A stretch of 64,000 nt of DNA, taken from Hyparrhenia diplandra. Lineage: Eukaryota > Streptophyta > Magnoliopsida > Poales > Poaceae. The first letter of the stretch is position 1. Each line of letters begins with the position of its first letter. Positions 12,696-23,973 of this stretch are shown one piece after another. The position numbers were made by a program, and so were the translations under genes. The notes beneath the pieces are model-generated. The model was not told where the DNA came from and made no database searches. It worked only from the letters and a program-made list of their open reading frames with translations. Where the stretch lies: contig JADLZK010012645.1 of assembly GCA_015847255.1 (NCBI GenBank), positions 1 through 64,000 of the forward strand, written 5' to 3'.

Positions 12696-13194
12696 TGTCA
12701 TACTCCCAACACGGGCCACGCGATCCTCGGCGGGGACAATGGGCCAACATGGGACCAAGGAGGTGCACCAACCGACCTCAAGTCATGAATTGGAATTGTA
12801 TGAGCGCAGGAATTAGTGTAGCGCAAGACCGTAGGAATGCGGGGAATGGGCCGACAAAGGGACGGGAGGAGGCACGAGGGGGCGTGAAGTGGGCGAGTGA
12901 ATAGTATCCATAGGTACTATAGTAGCGTGACACTATTCACCCACCGCCGACGCCGCCGCTCGGCCGATTGCTTAGGCGATAAGTCTCCCATGACTATAAA
13001 TGAAAGGGGTCATGTAACCGATTGAATCTTAAGTAAAAAGGAAATTAGGGTTTAACCCTCAACTCTAGTCTTGGGCTCTCTCACTCTCTCTCCCAAAACC
13101 CTAGCCGCCCCCCACGCCGTCGATGCGGCTGCCCTAGACGCCGCTCCACCTCCGTACCTTTGCCACCTCCACCATCCCCGCCAACAAGCCCCCA
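12696..13194 (+). repeat. Right LTR of the 3.2-kb retrotransposon
   Basis: It starts TGTCATACTCC, holds TATAAAT at 12995-13001 and ends near CCCCCA followed by TAGTT. It shares its main blocks with the left LTR but is clearly diverged, so the insertion is old. Confidence 0.75.
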
Positions 13195-13856
13195 TAGTTG
13201 TTTTCAATCTTACCAAAAAAGATAGGTACAAATGGATTTCGAAAAATATTGGAGACGCCTTGCACATGGGCTCGATTTCTTCGTTTGGACCCGGCATAAC
13301 TATGCGTATGGTGTCATCCATTGACCTCAGAATTTTATTAGCAACTAACAAATATGCCCATGCATTGCACCAGAACGTACAACTTGTAATATAAATGGAT
13401 GGACGACATGCGATTAGGAGATTTATGCAATGGTCGCGTTAAATACGTCTTGGAATTGAATTTCGTACTACCTAGATATATGTATTGTTGTAACTTGTAT
13501 ACCAATTTGTTTTAAAATTAGACTTTGATAACATTGTGTATGCAATTTGACATTGATCTTACCTTGTGGAACGGTTTAGACTTGTAGAACTAATTGAACT
13601 TGTGAATTATGACTTTGTAATGATGTAATGATGGACTTGTAATATTAGTATATACTCTTGTGTTTGTGGAGGCATATATGTATGTGGCGGTCAGATTTGA
13701 ATTATACATTTGATTTTTTTTATTGCAAAATGTACGGCCCTCTGCAAATATACAATACAGGGGCAACTGCTGTTACTAGCCGCCCCTACAAATCGATTTG
13801 TAAGAGCGGCTAGTAACAGCAGGCACCCCTACAAATAGGTTTTTAGGGCCGACTCG
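13195..13856. mobile_element. CACTA-like remnant, left part of the outer element
   Basis: The stretch 13755-13850 contains CGCCCCTACAAA-type subterminal repeats in both orientations with GGCTAGTAACAGCAG. The same motif continues after the inner CACTA element, at 18707-18832. The AT-rich part at 13430-13740 has no gene. I infer the left portion of an older CACTA element that was split by the inner one. Its left terminus is not visible. Confidence 0.5.
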
Positions 13857-15671
13857 CACTACTACTGAATTGTCCATCACTACGGGCTCCAACCCCCCTT
13901 CACTGCCAAAAACTGAACCGGCAGAACCATAACAGTAGTGATGTGGGGTTTGAAACACTACCGGTTCAAAACACCGGCGGTGATTCGAGGAGAGGCGCCG
14001 GTTTGATATCGATCCGCAGGCGCTGCCACCAAACACCGTAATCGGGTGTTCCACGGCCCGGCAGCATTTTTGATCCAAGCAATGCAGGGTCGGAAGTTAG
14101 CCGGCAGAGTTGATATTGGGAGTACTGTCGTGCTTTAACGAACCGACAGAACTGTGGGGATAACACTATCGGGTTAGATTGAGCCGATAGTGTATCGAAG
14201 AGATAACAATGTCGGCTTACTTTAGACCCGTCAGTGAACTTTACGTGAACACTGTCAGCTGATTTCAACCCGAAAGCGTTACTAGAGTGGAGACTATCGG
14301 TTGATTAATGCGGCCGACGGTGATGTTTTTGTCATAGAAGACGGTTTATAATTCAAACCGATAGTGTTTTTGGTGTAGTTACACTACGGTTTGTATGTCA
14401 TTCTTTGTCGGGCCCATGCCACGACATTTTGTTTAAAAATTTTGAATTTATTCATGGAATTCAGCTCTGTTTAAATTCGAAAAATCATCATACATTAATA
14501 TCGTCAAAACATTACAGATTTAATGGTTACATACAACAAAATCCACCTAATGTTCTAGAAACTAAGCCTACATCAACTTTTAAAATAAAAAGACCAATGA
14601 TGATAGAGTCATAGACATAAATAAAAGCATGACATCTTTCTAAAAACCAATTAAAGCAATTCTTGCAATCTTCATAAGTATGTGGAGTGGCTTCTCTTCA
14701 ATCTTCATAAGTATGTGGGGTGGCTTCTCTTCAATTAGCAAAGCAATTAGCGTAGCCTTGGACTTGAGCATAGCAATCTTCCGGGGTAGATAGATAGATC
14801 ACCGGCGGGCGACCAACAAACACTACGTACCACGCTATGCTTGCCTATACATGTAACCAAAATAGGATCATAATGCTATGTTATTCATAAATGTTGTACA
14901 GTAAGCACAGACATATATTTAAAATATCCAAACTGGATTTCGAACAACACTAACTAACGAATTTCATTCACAACAAGCACAGGTTGCAGTGACCGACGCG
15001 GGCATTTCAACGAACACCTCAAGGGCAGTGATCGACGCACTCACCAAGCTTTCATGCGCCTCGTGTGCTCCTATCTTGTCTTAGAGGATTCGAGGAGGAC
15101 AAGGTCGCAGACGGTGCGGCGTCAAGCGGTGAAGAGGAAGACGGCGTGAGGCTGCGGACGCAGAGAGGTGTGGCGGCAGTCCTCCGTCGGGTGTGGAGGA
15201 AGACCAAGCGGGGCGACGTGAGGCTAGGACAGCGGCGGAATTAGTTCTCATTCTCATAGGTAAAAACTCGAACACCTAAAGGGATAATTAGTTCTCACCG
15301 TGGAAAGGGGGCGAAGGGCGAGGATGCGGTGCGGCGGCGTTGGGGACGTCGGAGTGGAGGAGGGCGGCGTGGGAGAACGTCAAGCCTCGATTCCGCTGGA
15401 GTGGAGCGACGGGGATGCGCAAACGGACAGCCCGGGCGGCGTGAAGGGGGCGGCGAACGGCGACGTTGGAGTTGGTGGTGCTCCGTCGGCGAATCGGTGC
15501 TCTTTTCGGTGCTGGTGGGGAACGAGAATGGTGCGGTGTTCAAATGACTTGCCAAAATTTTGCTCTACGCCACTCACATATATATATATATAGGCAAGAC
15601 TGGTTTGGGCGCGGTGGGGAACGAAATGGCGGGAGGTTCAGATAGATTTCGAAAATTTCAACCCAATCCTA

Positions 15672-15706
15672 TTCACTGCCGGTTATTACCCGCAACCGGC
15701 AGTGAA
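15672..15706. repeat. Small perfect inverted repeat inside CACTA
   Basis: Arms at 15672-15684 and 15694-15706 are perfectly complementary (TTCACTGCCGGTT / AACCGGCAGTGAA) around a 9-base spacer. The arms contain CACTGCCGG, itself similar to a CACTA terminus. Confidence 0.8.
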
Positions 15707-15726
15707 ATAGAAATGCTGCCACTTCA

Positions 15727-17175
15727 TGGATGATCATGTACCTTTGTGAAGGATGTGTAATCCTCCTTGGTGGAAATGGCTTGAATTTTTTTGGATCATG
15801 TACACCCAAAATATGATCCCACACAAGATCTTAGGTTTTTTTTGAGAAATATTTTAATTACTATGATTTTCTTCGAGCTAAACGGCGACAAGAAGGCTAA
15901 TTAAACCATGGAAACACAAGAATTTTTCTTGGACCTCCACGGTGATTTGCCTCCTAGGGCACATGAGACCACGTGGAAAAGTCTAGCAAAGATTCCGGCT
16001 CTTTTCGGTAGATGCGCTCGGTTCAAACTATAATTACACGGTGGCGTCGCGCGAAGTTCAAATAAACTGGGAAAAGTACCAAACCAACTCCGAAAAATCT
16101 CAAACTTCGTGGGTGCTTCCCCATTTGCATGTGAAAGGCTCAGAAAAAGTTTGAGACCACTACAACACCGGCAAACATATGAGCCACATGGAGCACAAGA
16201 ACTACACTGTATAGTCCCCGGGTTCGATGGTAGGGATCATGTGCCTTTGTGAAGGATGTGTAATCCTCCTTGGTGGAAATGGCTTGAATTTTTTTCCGTC
16301 ATGTACACCCAAAATATGACCCTACATAAGATCTTAAGGTTTTTCTGAGAAATATTTTAATTACTATGATTTTCTTCGAGCTAAACTGGCGACAAGAAGG
16401 CTAATTAAACCATGGAGACACAAGAATTTTTCTTGGACCTCCACGGTGATTTGCCTCCTAGGGCACATGAGACCCTATGGAAAAGTCTAGCAAACATTAA
16501 GGCTTTTTTAGGTGGGTACGCTCGGTTCAAACTATAATTACACGGTGGCGTCGGCGCAGAAATTCAAATAAACTGGGGAAAAGTACCAGACCAACTCCGA
16601 AAAATCTCAAACTTCGTGGGTGCTTCCCCATTTACATATGAAAGGCTCAGAAAAAAGTTTGAGACCACTACAACACCGTCAAACATATGAGCCACATGGA
16701 GCACAAGAACTACACTGTATAGTCCTAGTTCGATGGTAGGGATCATGTGCCTTTGTGAAGGATGTGTAATCCTCCTTGGTGGAAATGGCTTGAATTTTTT
16801 TTGCAGTCATGTACACCTAAAATATGACCCCACACAAGATCTTTGGTTTTTCTGAGAAATATTTTAATTACTATGATTTTCTTCGAGCTAAACTAGCAAC
16901 AAGAAGGCTAATTAAACCATGGAAACACAAGAATTTTTCTTGGACCTCCACAAATGATTTGCCTCCTAGGGCACATGAGACCCCGTGGAAAAGTCTAACA
17001 AAGATTCGGCTCTTTTTCGTGGGTACGCTCAAGTTCAAACTATAATTACACGGTGGCGTCGCCTTGAAGTTCAAATAAACTAGGAAAAGTACCAAACCAA
17101 CTCCGAAAAAATCTCAAACTTCGTGGGTGCTTCCCATTTGCATGTGAAAGGCTCAGAAAAAGTTTGAGACCACAT
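15727..17175. repeat. Tandem array, about 505-bp unit, nearly three copies
   Basis: The motif CCTTTGTGAAGGATGTG starts at 15741, 16244 and 16750, giving periods of 503 and 506 bases. Each unit then has TCCTCCTTGGTGGAAATGG, a CTTCGAGCTAAAC block, AATTTTTCTTGGACCTCCAC and GAAAAGTACCA. The copies are about 90-95% alike by eye. The third ends early near 17175. Open frames within the units are broken and differ between copies, so they are non-coding. Confidence 0.9.
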
Positions 17176-17251
17176 GGGCCACAAGAACATTACAAATTAA
17201 TTAGGAACCAGTTAAACTACAACCTTACAAATAATTAACATAGTAAACACT

Positions 17252-17770
17252 CTAATCATCATCATCGTCGTCGGGATCAATATTGGGTCCAGCTTGTGAT
17301 CCATGCACACGAATGTAGAATTGTAGAAATATCGGGTAATTGATGTCACGGATTAAGTATCTGCTTGAGTTGATGAAGGTCAATGCCCTTATGATTGCAC
17401 TCTCTCGTCCCTCGCAAGGCCGTAAAAATGCTCGACCATAGATATAACCTCCTGAACGACCACTGTCTAAGTTAGTAAACCTTATGCAGTATTGTCGCCC
17501 TTCCGTAGTTTGCTGGCCGAGGTGTGCACAGAAGTCCCAATCGTACCCGAGTCGGTTTGTAGCTTGGTCGAGAACGGCCGCCAAGCCACATGCAGCGTAA
17601 GTAAGATCGTGGAGCAAAATCTGCAAGTGGGAGAATAAAAATGAATGAGGATGATGTGAATCAATCTAATATGCATTGTCAAAATGATGAATTTAATTTA
17701 TTACCACATCATCATGGTTGTAACTCCCAACATATTCGCTATATTGCCATGGGGGTATTACGAGAAGACA
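17252..17770 (-). CDS. Spliced gene fragment carried by CACTA element (unknown function)
   Basis: On the minus strand, an exon at 17620-17252 encodes about 121 residues. It includes LLHDLTYAACGLAAVLDQA, GYDWDFCAH, YGRAFLRPCEGRES and RYLIRDINYPIFLQF, and ends in six aspartates and a stop. It is preceded by a TTGCAG acceptor and an 84-base intron (17621-17704) whose donor reads GTAATA. The upstream exon ends EYVGSYNHDDV, and the joined frame is open across the junction. Further upstream the frame is unclear. I do not recognise the family. It lies wholly inside the CACTA element, so it is either an element gene or a captured host fragment. A small soluble acidic-tailed protein is all that can be predicted. 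Confidence 0.45.
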
Positions 17771-18324
17771 AAGCAAATATCTTGAAGTGCAAGAAATCGG
17801 GCACAATGTAGCAAACACGTTGAAGTGCATCTAAGCACAAGGAAACGGCATGGTACTTTCGGCGTTTTGCACGGACGTTCTCTCGTTTCCCCCTCGTGGA
17901 TTAGGTGGTTGTTGTGTCCCGGCATCCTTGAAGGGATGTAAAAACTTATTTCACACGTATATAGTTGATGACCATGTGACGATGCTCTAGATGTCGTGGT
18001 CTCCACAAAACAGGAGATAAAGAACCGGCTAAGTGTTGTTTCTAGCCATTGTAATGGGGATAAAGTCCGTGACACAAATAAATGCAATAAAATAACGTTA
18101 AGTTAAACTAATTGTCCATGTATTTGTTATAGTAAAATAAGAAATAAAAAATGTTAGAAAAAATTTCATACGATGACTGGATAAGGGAATGGCCTTGTGT
18201 CCACACCGAGGCTTAATGGCTCATTGCCGTGGAAACCTGAGTTGTTGTGGTGGCGGTAAAGGCGGGAGGACCGTTCATACCACCACCTGAGCGATAAAAA
18301 GGAAAAAAAAGGACAAAGCTCGTA

Positions 18325-18327
<3 letters not shown>

Positions 18328-18395
<68 letters not shown>
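18328..18395. repeat. AT dinucleotide microsatellite
   Basis: An uninterrupted run of about 34 TA repeats lies inside the CACTA element between the gene fragment and the right terminus. Confidence 0.95.
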
Positions 18396-18399
<4 letters not shown>

Positions 18400-18706
18400 T
18401 ATATGCATATATATAGGAATTCTAGACAAAAATTTCCTTACCGATGAAATATCGTGGAGCCATGAACAAATCTCCTAGAAAAGAGAGAGAGAGAGAGTGA
18501 AAGAGCTGAGTGGATTTCGAGTGCAGAGTGACCGAGCTTGTGGGTGCGTGCTTGGGTATGTGTGTGGATGTGGACGGGCGCTCTTTGATTTATAGCAGTT
18601 GATCAATGCAGGTACTACATCACCGCCGGGCGAGATTCAACACCGCCGGTGGATTAAATTCCGCAAAGTGATGCCGGCGGTAGTGATGAGCGAATCTGTA
18701 GTAGTG

Positions 18707-18832
18707 TCGTAACACTAGCGCCCCTACAAAAAGCGAAACCAACCCTACAAACCGATCATTTATAGAATCAGTCTGGCAGGGGCGGCACCTAGCTAGCATC
18801 GCCAGCCTCCCTTAAAATCTATCCTGCAGTAG
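18707..18832. mobile_element. Right end of the outer, older CACTA element
   Basis: Its minus-strand terminus reads CACTACTGCAGGATAG at 18832. The segment carries CGCCCCTACAAA and CAACCCTACAAACCG subterminal motifs matching those at 13755-13850. The inner CACTA element therefore landed inside this one, close to its end. Confidence 0.6.
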
Positions 18833-19388
18833 TGTTCACGCCATGGTTGGACACGTCATATGAACTCATATACAACACCGGCAAAGAAAAAAGTACAGAG
18901 CTATTTTGTCTTCAACCAATTATGTGAAAAGGCTCCCATTCATATTACGTGGAAGAGACCTATTTTGTATTCAACCAATTAACCAATTATGTGAAAAAGA
19001 CTCCTATTCAGATTACGTATGTATTTTTTGAAAAGGTCAGATTACGTGTGTATACATATACCAAATATAAAAGTCCGGCTGCTGTTAACTTCTTTTTAGT
19101 ATTCTCCGTTAATCACGTCATGTGTGCAAATATAACATATATTGTGAATACTTTAGTTCGTCTTCCTGTGGCTTGAGGAGCTGCATCCAGACTCCTGTTG
19201 TTGTATGAAAACCCGATCCTAGAAAGAAAGTAGAAGAAATAATCCTAATTCTAATCCGTTTGCATGGAACCCAATAATTTTAGAATCAGTCTTCATATCA
19301 AAGTCTATACGCAAACTATTCTAACTCTCGTATGAGCATGGAGTTATTTATTATATCATACATAATTCGGAAATTTTGCCTCTTTTTT

Positions 19389-19438
<50 letters not shown>

Positions 19439-19531
19439 ATTCCGTGTCGCATTAGGTTTATTTAAATTAAAACTTCTTATTTTGTTCATCAACCTTTTGA
19501 AAAATCATATAGATACACAATATATGATTTA
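18833..19531. other. No gene; contains a short duplication and a microsatellite
   Basis: A segment with ATTTTGT.TTCAACCAATTA is repeated imperfectly near 18902 and 18961. A hexamer microsatellite lies at 19391-19437. No coding sequence is supported. Confidence 0.5.
19391..19437. repeat. TACATA hexamer microsatellite
   Basis: About eight consecutive copies of the hexamer TACATA. Confidence 0.95.
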
Positions 19532-20319
19532 GAGTCAAATGTACCACAAGCACTGAACTTGTAAGCATGTGTCACGTGGGCTCTTGAACTTTTGAAATTG
19601 CATTTATGGCCCCTAAACTTGTTAAGTGGTATATCACATGCCCCTTAACTTTGAAAATGCATCTTTAGCCCTCTAAACTTGTTCAAGGGAACACGACAGT
19701 CCCCGAAACAGTAACTTTTGATACATTTTTCCAAAAATTCATATTTGTGTATCATTTGAACCCTAGTTAATTTGGTATCTTTGATCAACACATGTTACAT
19801 GGGCAAAAATTGAGTTGTTTTTTACAAGCGTCAAATTTAAGATAAATTTAAATAATAACATTTGTAAAGCTAAAAATTTGTTATTATTTGATGCACAAAT
19901 ATAATTTTTTTGAGATTTTTATTGCCATTTGAATACCCTAAAAATACATAGAATATATAAGTTTGACCATTTTTGAAATGCAATAATTCATTTTTTTTAA
20001 AATAGCATGTTCTGTCCCATCATCATTCCTGTTATTCACTCGACCAAGCTAACAATATTAAAGATGTTTTGAGCTCTCTATGTATCTCTTCCTTGCTTCT
20101 TAAGTTAGATTTCGTTTTTTTTTGGAAAAATATCAAAAGATACTGCCAGGGGCTTTGTGTTGTACCCCTTAACAAATTTAGAGGTCAGAGATGCATTTTC
20201 AAAATTCAAGGGCCTGTGGCGTACTAGTTAACAAGTTTAGAGGGTCAAAAATGTATTTTTTAAAGTTTAGAGGACTATGTGACACACACAAGTTGAGGGG
20301 CCTGTTGTTCATTTAACTC
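19532..20319. mobile_element. Mutator-type inverted-repeat MITE with 9-bp target duplication
   Basis: The left end begins GAGTCAAATGTACCACAAG and the right end, read inversely, GAGTTAAATGAACAACAGG. The inverted repeat extends with mismatches for roughly 180 bases on each side (CCTCAACTT / CCCTAAACTTG blocks). The flanks carry a perfect 9-bp direct repeat, TATGATTTA, at 19523-19531 and 20320-20328, the length typical of Mutator-like elements. The centre is AT-rich and non-coding. It lies 300 bp upstream of the CRK pseudogene start. Confidence 0.8.
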
Positions 20320-20523
20320 TATGATTTATATATCAATATTATATGAAAGTACTTCTTATATAGTTAAACTAAAAACAAAGTATTATATTGTTATAATCTA
20401 ATAAAAATAGAAATATTTGACTCAAGTATATAAACTAATAACAGAGGAAGTACATATTATAATAATATATATAGAACTGCACAAGAAAGTTCGCAATGCA
20501 AAACGAGTACGATACTGTATAAC

Positions 20524-20530
20524 TATAAAT
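20524..20530 (+). promoter_or_regulatory. TATA box of the CRK pseudogene
   Basis: TATAAAT, within ACTATAAATAGACG, lies 89-95 bases upstream of the ATG at 20619. This would place transcription start near 20555 with a leader of about 60 bases. It is the only strong TATA element just upstream of this gene. Confidence 0.6.
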
Positions 20531-20618
20531 AGACGTGTTCCGATCCATCGCAAAAGACCAAAAAGTACTGTGTGTACTGTAATTGTCCTACCGCCTTTCA
20601 CCCACACCAGGCCGGCGC

Positions 20619-22240
20619 ATGTGGTCCCTCATCTTCCTTACGGCCGTGCTCCTCTCGTCGTCGGCTGCCACCGCTGCCGACGAGGTCAACCTGTTGCACT
20701 ACTACTACAGGTGCCACGGGGATGGCGGTAGCCGGTACGCGGACAACCGTGCCTGCTTGTCTAACGGCATCCTCAAGGCGCAGCAGGTCCGCGCATCCAA
20801 CTTCGCCTCCGGCGGCGTCATCGGCGCTGAAAGTCCCCAGCAGACGGCGTTTGACAACGCCAGCATCGTATGCCCGTCGTTATACTTCTACATGAATGCC
20901 ACCATCTACTACGACGACCATCGTATGCTCCGCTTCTCCAGGGGCGACATCCGCTGGAACCTCACCAACAGGCCGGTGCCATGGGTGGCGTGGAACATGA
21001 ACTTTTGACCGGTGCTGCCGGCAGGAGCTATGGCCGGAAGGTCCGGAAGCTGAACAACTTGATTGCCCACGTTGCGGCAGACAGTCCCGATTTCATGACT
21101 ATGGGATGCCGGAGCAGCTGCCTCACCGACGGCGACGACATGCGTTCTCCAGGGCCAAAGTGCTGGTTCAGCAACCAGTCTGGAGATGATCACCGCGTTG
21201 GTGGGAGGATTCTCGTCCAGACGTGTAAGGCCTGTACGTAGTTTTTCTGTTAAAAGCTCTCTTCTGTGGTAAATATATTGTTCACTAAAATCGCGTCTTT
21301 TGTTGATAACTGCTACACAAATTTTGTCACAGAGGACTTGATTTCAATAAAAAAACAATAAACATATATATTTTATATAGGATTCAAAACTAATGACCTA
21401 GTCTCGCGAAACTATTCCTACCACTATATATTACATTCACTTGTAAGTATAATATAAAGGTGTACTATCATATCTTTTCTCCGTGTTCAGTTCACCTTCT
21501 GAAAATATCTCCCTCCGTTCACAATCTTTTGCAATTCTTTTGACTCATATAAAAGCGTGTGTTTGACCTCTCGCCTTATTCAACTTTTTTTAATAAATAT
21601 TATCATTTTTGGTATGACTTATTACATCACTAAAGATATTGTAATGACGTTTTTGTTTGTTTTATAATTTACATAAAAAATTTGAATAAGGCGGCGATCA
21701 AAACACGGTTTTAGATGAGTCAAAAGAATTGCAAGTATGGAACTGAGGGAGTATATTTGATTTACAAACTTCAGAACCATCTTTTTTTTTTTTAGCACAA
21801 CTTCAGAACCACTTATGCACACATATGATCACATTAGATAGACGACTAACCTTTGCAACGTTGGTTGTTTATTTGTTCAGGTAAAATATTGAGCACAGTG
21901 AATATCACGTTATTAACTACCTTTGCTGGATTCGTTCCTTTTATTATTTACGTAATTCTCACCGGATGGATCATGGAAGGAATAAGAGGTACCCAAAACG
22001 TTTAACTATTACTCCGTATGCATTAACTTAATCCTCCATATTTAATAACCTTTTTTTTTTTACTTCTCCTTTCTTTGAGTAAGTTCAGAAAGTAGGCTAC
22101 AGAGAGAACAAGGTGACTGGCACACCCAAGTCACGGGAAATACTGACCCTGGCTTTCACTTTATCATTTCCCCTGCCATAAGAGACACCATTGGCAATTT
22201 CTCAAAAGAAGGGCGTCGCTATTCTGGTCTCGTTTACCGA
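20619..22240 (+). pseudogene. Truncated cysteine-rich receptor-like kinase (CRK) pseudogene
   Basis: Exon 1 starts at ATG 20619 with a good signal peptide (MWSLIFLTAVLLSSSAATA). A decayed DUF26 ectodomain follows to a stop at 21006-21008. The rest of the ectodomain resumes in another frame (TGAAGRSYGRK to GGRILVQTCKA, to about 21241). Most conserved cysteines, including the C-x8-C-x2-C motif of the first DUF26, are gone. Exon 2 (21881-21988) encodes the membrane helix (TLLTTFAGFVPFIIYVIL). Exon 3 (22089-22240) encodes the juxtamembrane part up to SGLVYR, with the glycine loop damaged (GRRYSG). Exon phases match the intact CRK at 38220. After the GTAAGT donor at 22241 no kinase exon follows; a CACTA element begins instead. 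No kinase can be made. Confidence 0.85.
21508..21751. mobile_element. Stowaway MITE in intron 1 of the CRK pseudogene
   Basis: Termini CTCCCTCCGTTCAC and GAACTGAGGGAG form an inverted repeat flanked by TA dinucleotides (21506-21507 and 21752-21753). The inverted repeat continues inward through GCAATTCTTTTGACTCAT. Confidence 0.85.
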
Positions 22241-23058
22241 GTAAGTTCATCCTTAAACAATTTTTTTCTTGAAAATTTCATAGGATCCAGTCGTTCATAC
22301 GCAGTATTCATGCCGAGTATCGACAGCTTTGCCGAAAGTGCTTTTTATCGCCGAGTGCCAAAAAATACACGACAAAAAACACTCAATAAAGATAGTTTTG
22401 TCTAGTGTTTTTTTCGGCACTCAGCGAAGATGCATTTTGCTGGTGCTTTTCTTTTGGCACTTGACAAATCAGTTTTTCAAAGCATTTTTTGAGGGCCTAA
22501 ACAAGTTTAAATCAAAAGCGGCTTCAACTACAAAGTTTCATAACTTCTCAAAATCTACAAAGTTTGTTTTGATCATTTCTTCATTTTCACAAAGAGTTAG
22601 TAACGTTGTTCACAAAATCTACATCTCTCTCATATCGTCTCAAAGTTTCATGAAACTAGAAGAGAAATTAATAATATTTGTGAACAATCGCATTACTACC
22701 CTATGTCGGATGAAGAAATGACCAAAAATAAACTTTATAGATCTTAAGAAGTTATGAACCTTTGTAGTTGACAACTTATTTTATTTGAAATCATCTTGTT
22801 ATGCACACCTATGTTTGAATTTGAAAAAAAATAAAATTTGAATTTTTAAATGACCTTAGATGGAAAAACTTCCAAAATGAAAATTGTATATCTCGAAAAG
22901 TTATGAAACTTTGTAGTTGACAACTTTTTGATTTAAAATCAACTTGTGATGCAAAACCCAAGTTTGAATGTCTCAAATTTGAAATTCAAATTTTGTAAAC
23001 GACCTCAGATGAAGAAACTCTCTAAATAAAAACTGTAGATCTTGAAAATTCATGAAAC

Positions 23059-23700
23059 TTTTTTTTTTTTGCGAGAAAAGACCGCGGCGAGGAGCCCACG
23101 GTACACAAGACTTTTATTAAATCAAAAGAGAGAGTACAGGAGAGACAACTTACATACCCAAGAGAGAGCCAAGACCAAGGTGGGGGGGGGCAGAGAAGAG
23201 AAAAAAAAAACCAAAAAGATTACAGATTATAAATTATTTAACCAATCTAACACGTAAACTCTATCGGACTTCGAGAAAGTCTAAAGGCCTGAAGCGAAGC
23301 TTCATCCTTGAAGATTCTGAAGCCATCTATCAGTGGAAGCCTGACGCCATCAAAAACTTGTCTATTTAAGTAACTTCCGGATTTCCCAAGCAGCGATAAG
23401 GAAAACTTCCATGAACAAAGAATTGCCGGATGCCGGCTGGTTCTTTTCGACAGTAGTGTGAAGTGTTTGATCGGCCATAATCCAAACCATGCCAATTTTA
23501 TCCCAGCAGGCCCGAGCAAATGGACGGAGAAAAAACAAGTGCTCAATAGATTCATCCTCTCTATTCGCACAAAGAAGCGAGAGACCGTAAAATTTGAACA
23601 TTAAAGTGGCGACCAACATGCTTTTGGTATTTAACCTGTCCAAGAAAAGATGAGCGGGCAAAGAACTTAATTCTTGGGGTGACCTTGCATTTCAAATTAT
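23059..23700 (-). pseudogene. 5'-truncated LINE (zf-RVT end) nested in CACTA
   Basis: A run of T at 23059-23070 is the poly(A) tail of a minus-strand LINE. Upstream on that strand, frames encode LPAHLFLDRLNTKSM-like sequence (LNTKSMLVAT), REDESIEHLFF, CWDKIGMVWIM and IAAWEIRK, the zinc-binding reverse-transcriptase C-terminal domain of grass LINEs. A different frame gives STDRWLQN and FASGL. Endonuclease and the catalytic RT part are absent, and the frame is broken. Confidence 0.75.
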
Positions 23701-23973
23701 TTGAAAGATCCTTGGCACATGATCATAAGAGAAGACCATCTTGTAAAGCTTAGCAAAGAAAAAGCGACTATTGCCCCAACGAGAAAACTCTGCAGTCGGG
23801 ACCATCAGAGAAGACAAACCCATGGGCTAAAAACTCTTAATTCTTCAAGCTCGGAAGCCGCAGCCTGGGAAATGGGGATAATAAAACACTTTTTAATTTA
23901 AATTTATTTTAGGGCCTGAAACAAGCAATTTACTCTCGGGGAAAGAAAGAGAGAATCTTGAGACAAAAGATAT

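Larger units (their letters stand above)
9968..13194 (+). mobile_element. Non-autonomous LTR retrotransposon, about 3.2 kb
   Basis: Two direct repeats at 9968-10406 and 12696-13194 share the start TGTCATAC, a TATAAAT box, an AGGGGTCATGTA motif, AAATTAGGGTTTAACCC and CCCAAAACCCTAGCCGCC, and end near CCCCA. The left copy is followed by TTGGTATCGCGAG, a weak match to the initiator-methionine tRNA binding site. Flanks share TAGT (ATAGT before the left end, TAGTT after the right), a likely target duplication. The interior is about 2.3 kb and holds only a decayed protease. There is no reverse transcriptase or integrase, so movement would have needed proteins from another element. Confidence 0.8.
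13857..18706. mobile_element. CACTA transposon, 4.85 kb, with perfect 3-bp target duplication
   Basis: The left terminus reads CACTACTACTGAATTG at 13857. The right terminus on the minus strand reads CACTACTACAGATTCG at 18706. Both are followed by a CATCACTAC block, and the subterminal DNA carries repeated ACCGGCGGTG-like motifs. The flanking triplet TCG is duplicated exactly (13854-13856 and 18707-18709), the standard CACTA signature. Inside are a GC-rich spacer (15080-15560), a small hairpin, a 0.5-kb tandem array, an AT microsatellite and a spliced gene fragment on the minus strand. No TNP2-type transposase was recognised, so it looks non-autonomous. Confidence 0.85.

Noticed and set aside
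15727..17175. CRISPR array
   Set aside because: The repeats are 0.5 kb, head-to-tail, in a plant transposon, without spacers.
18166..18429. Frame coding for an (IY)n protein
   Set aside because: It is translation of the TA microsatellite.
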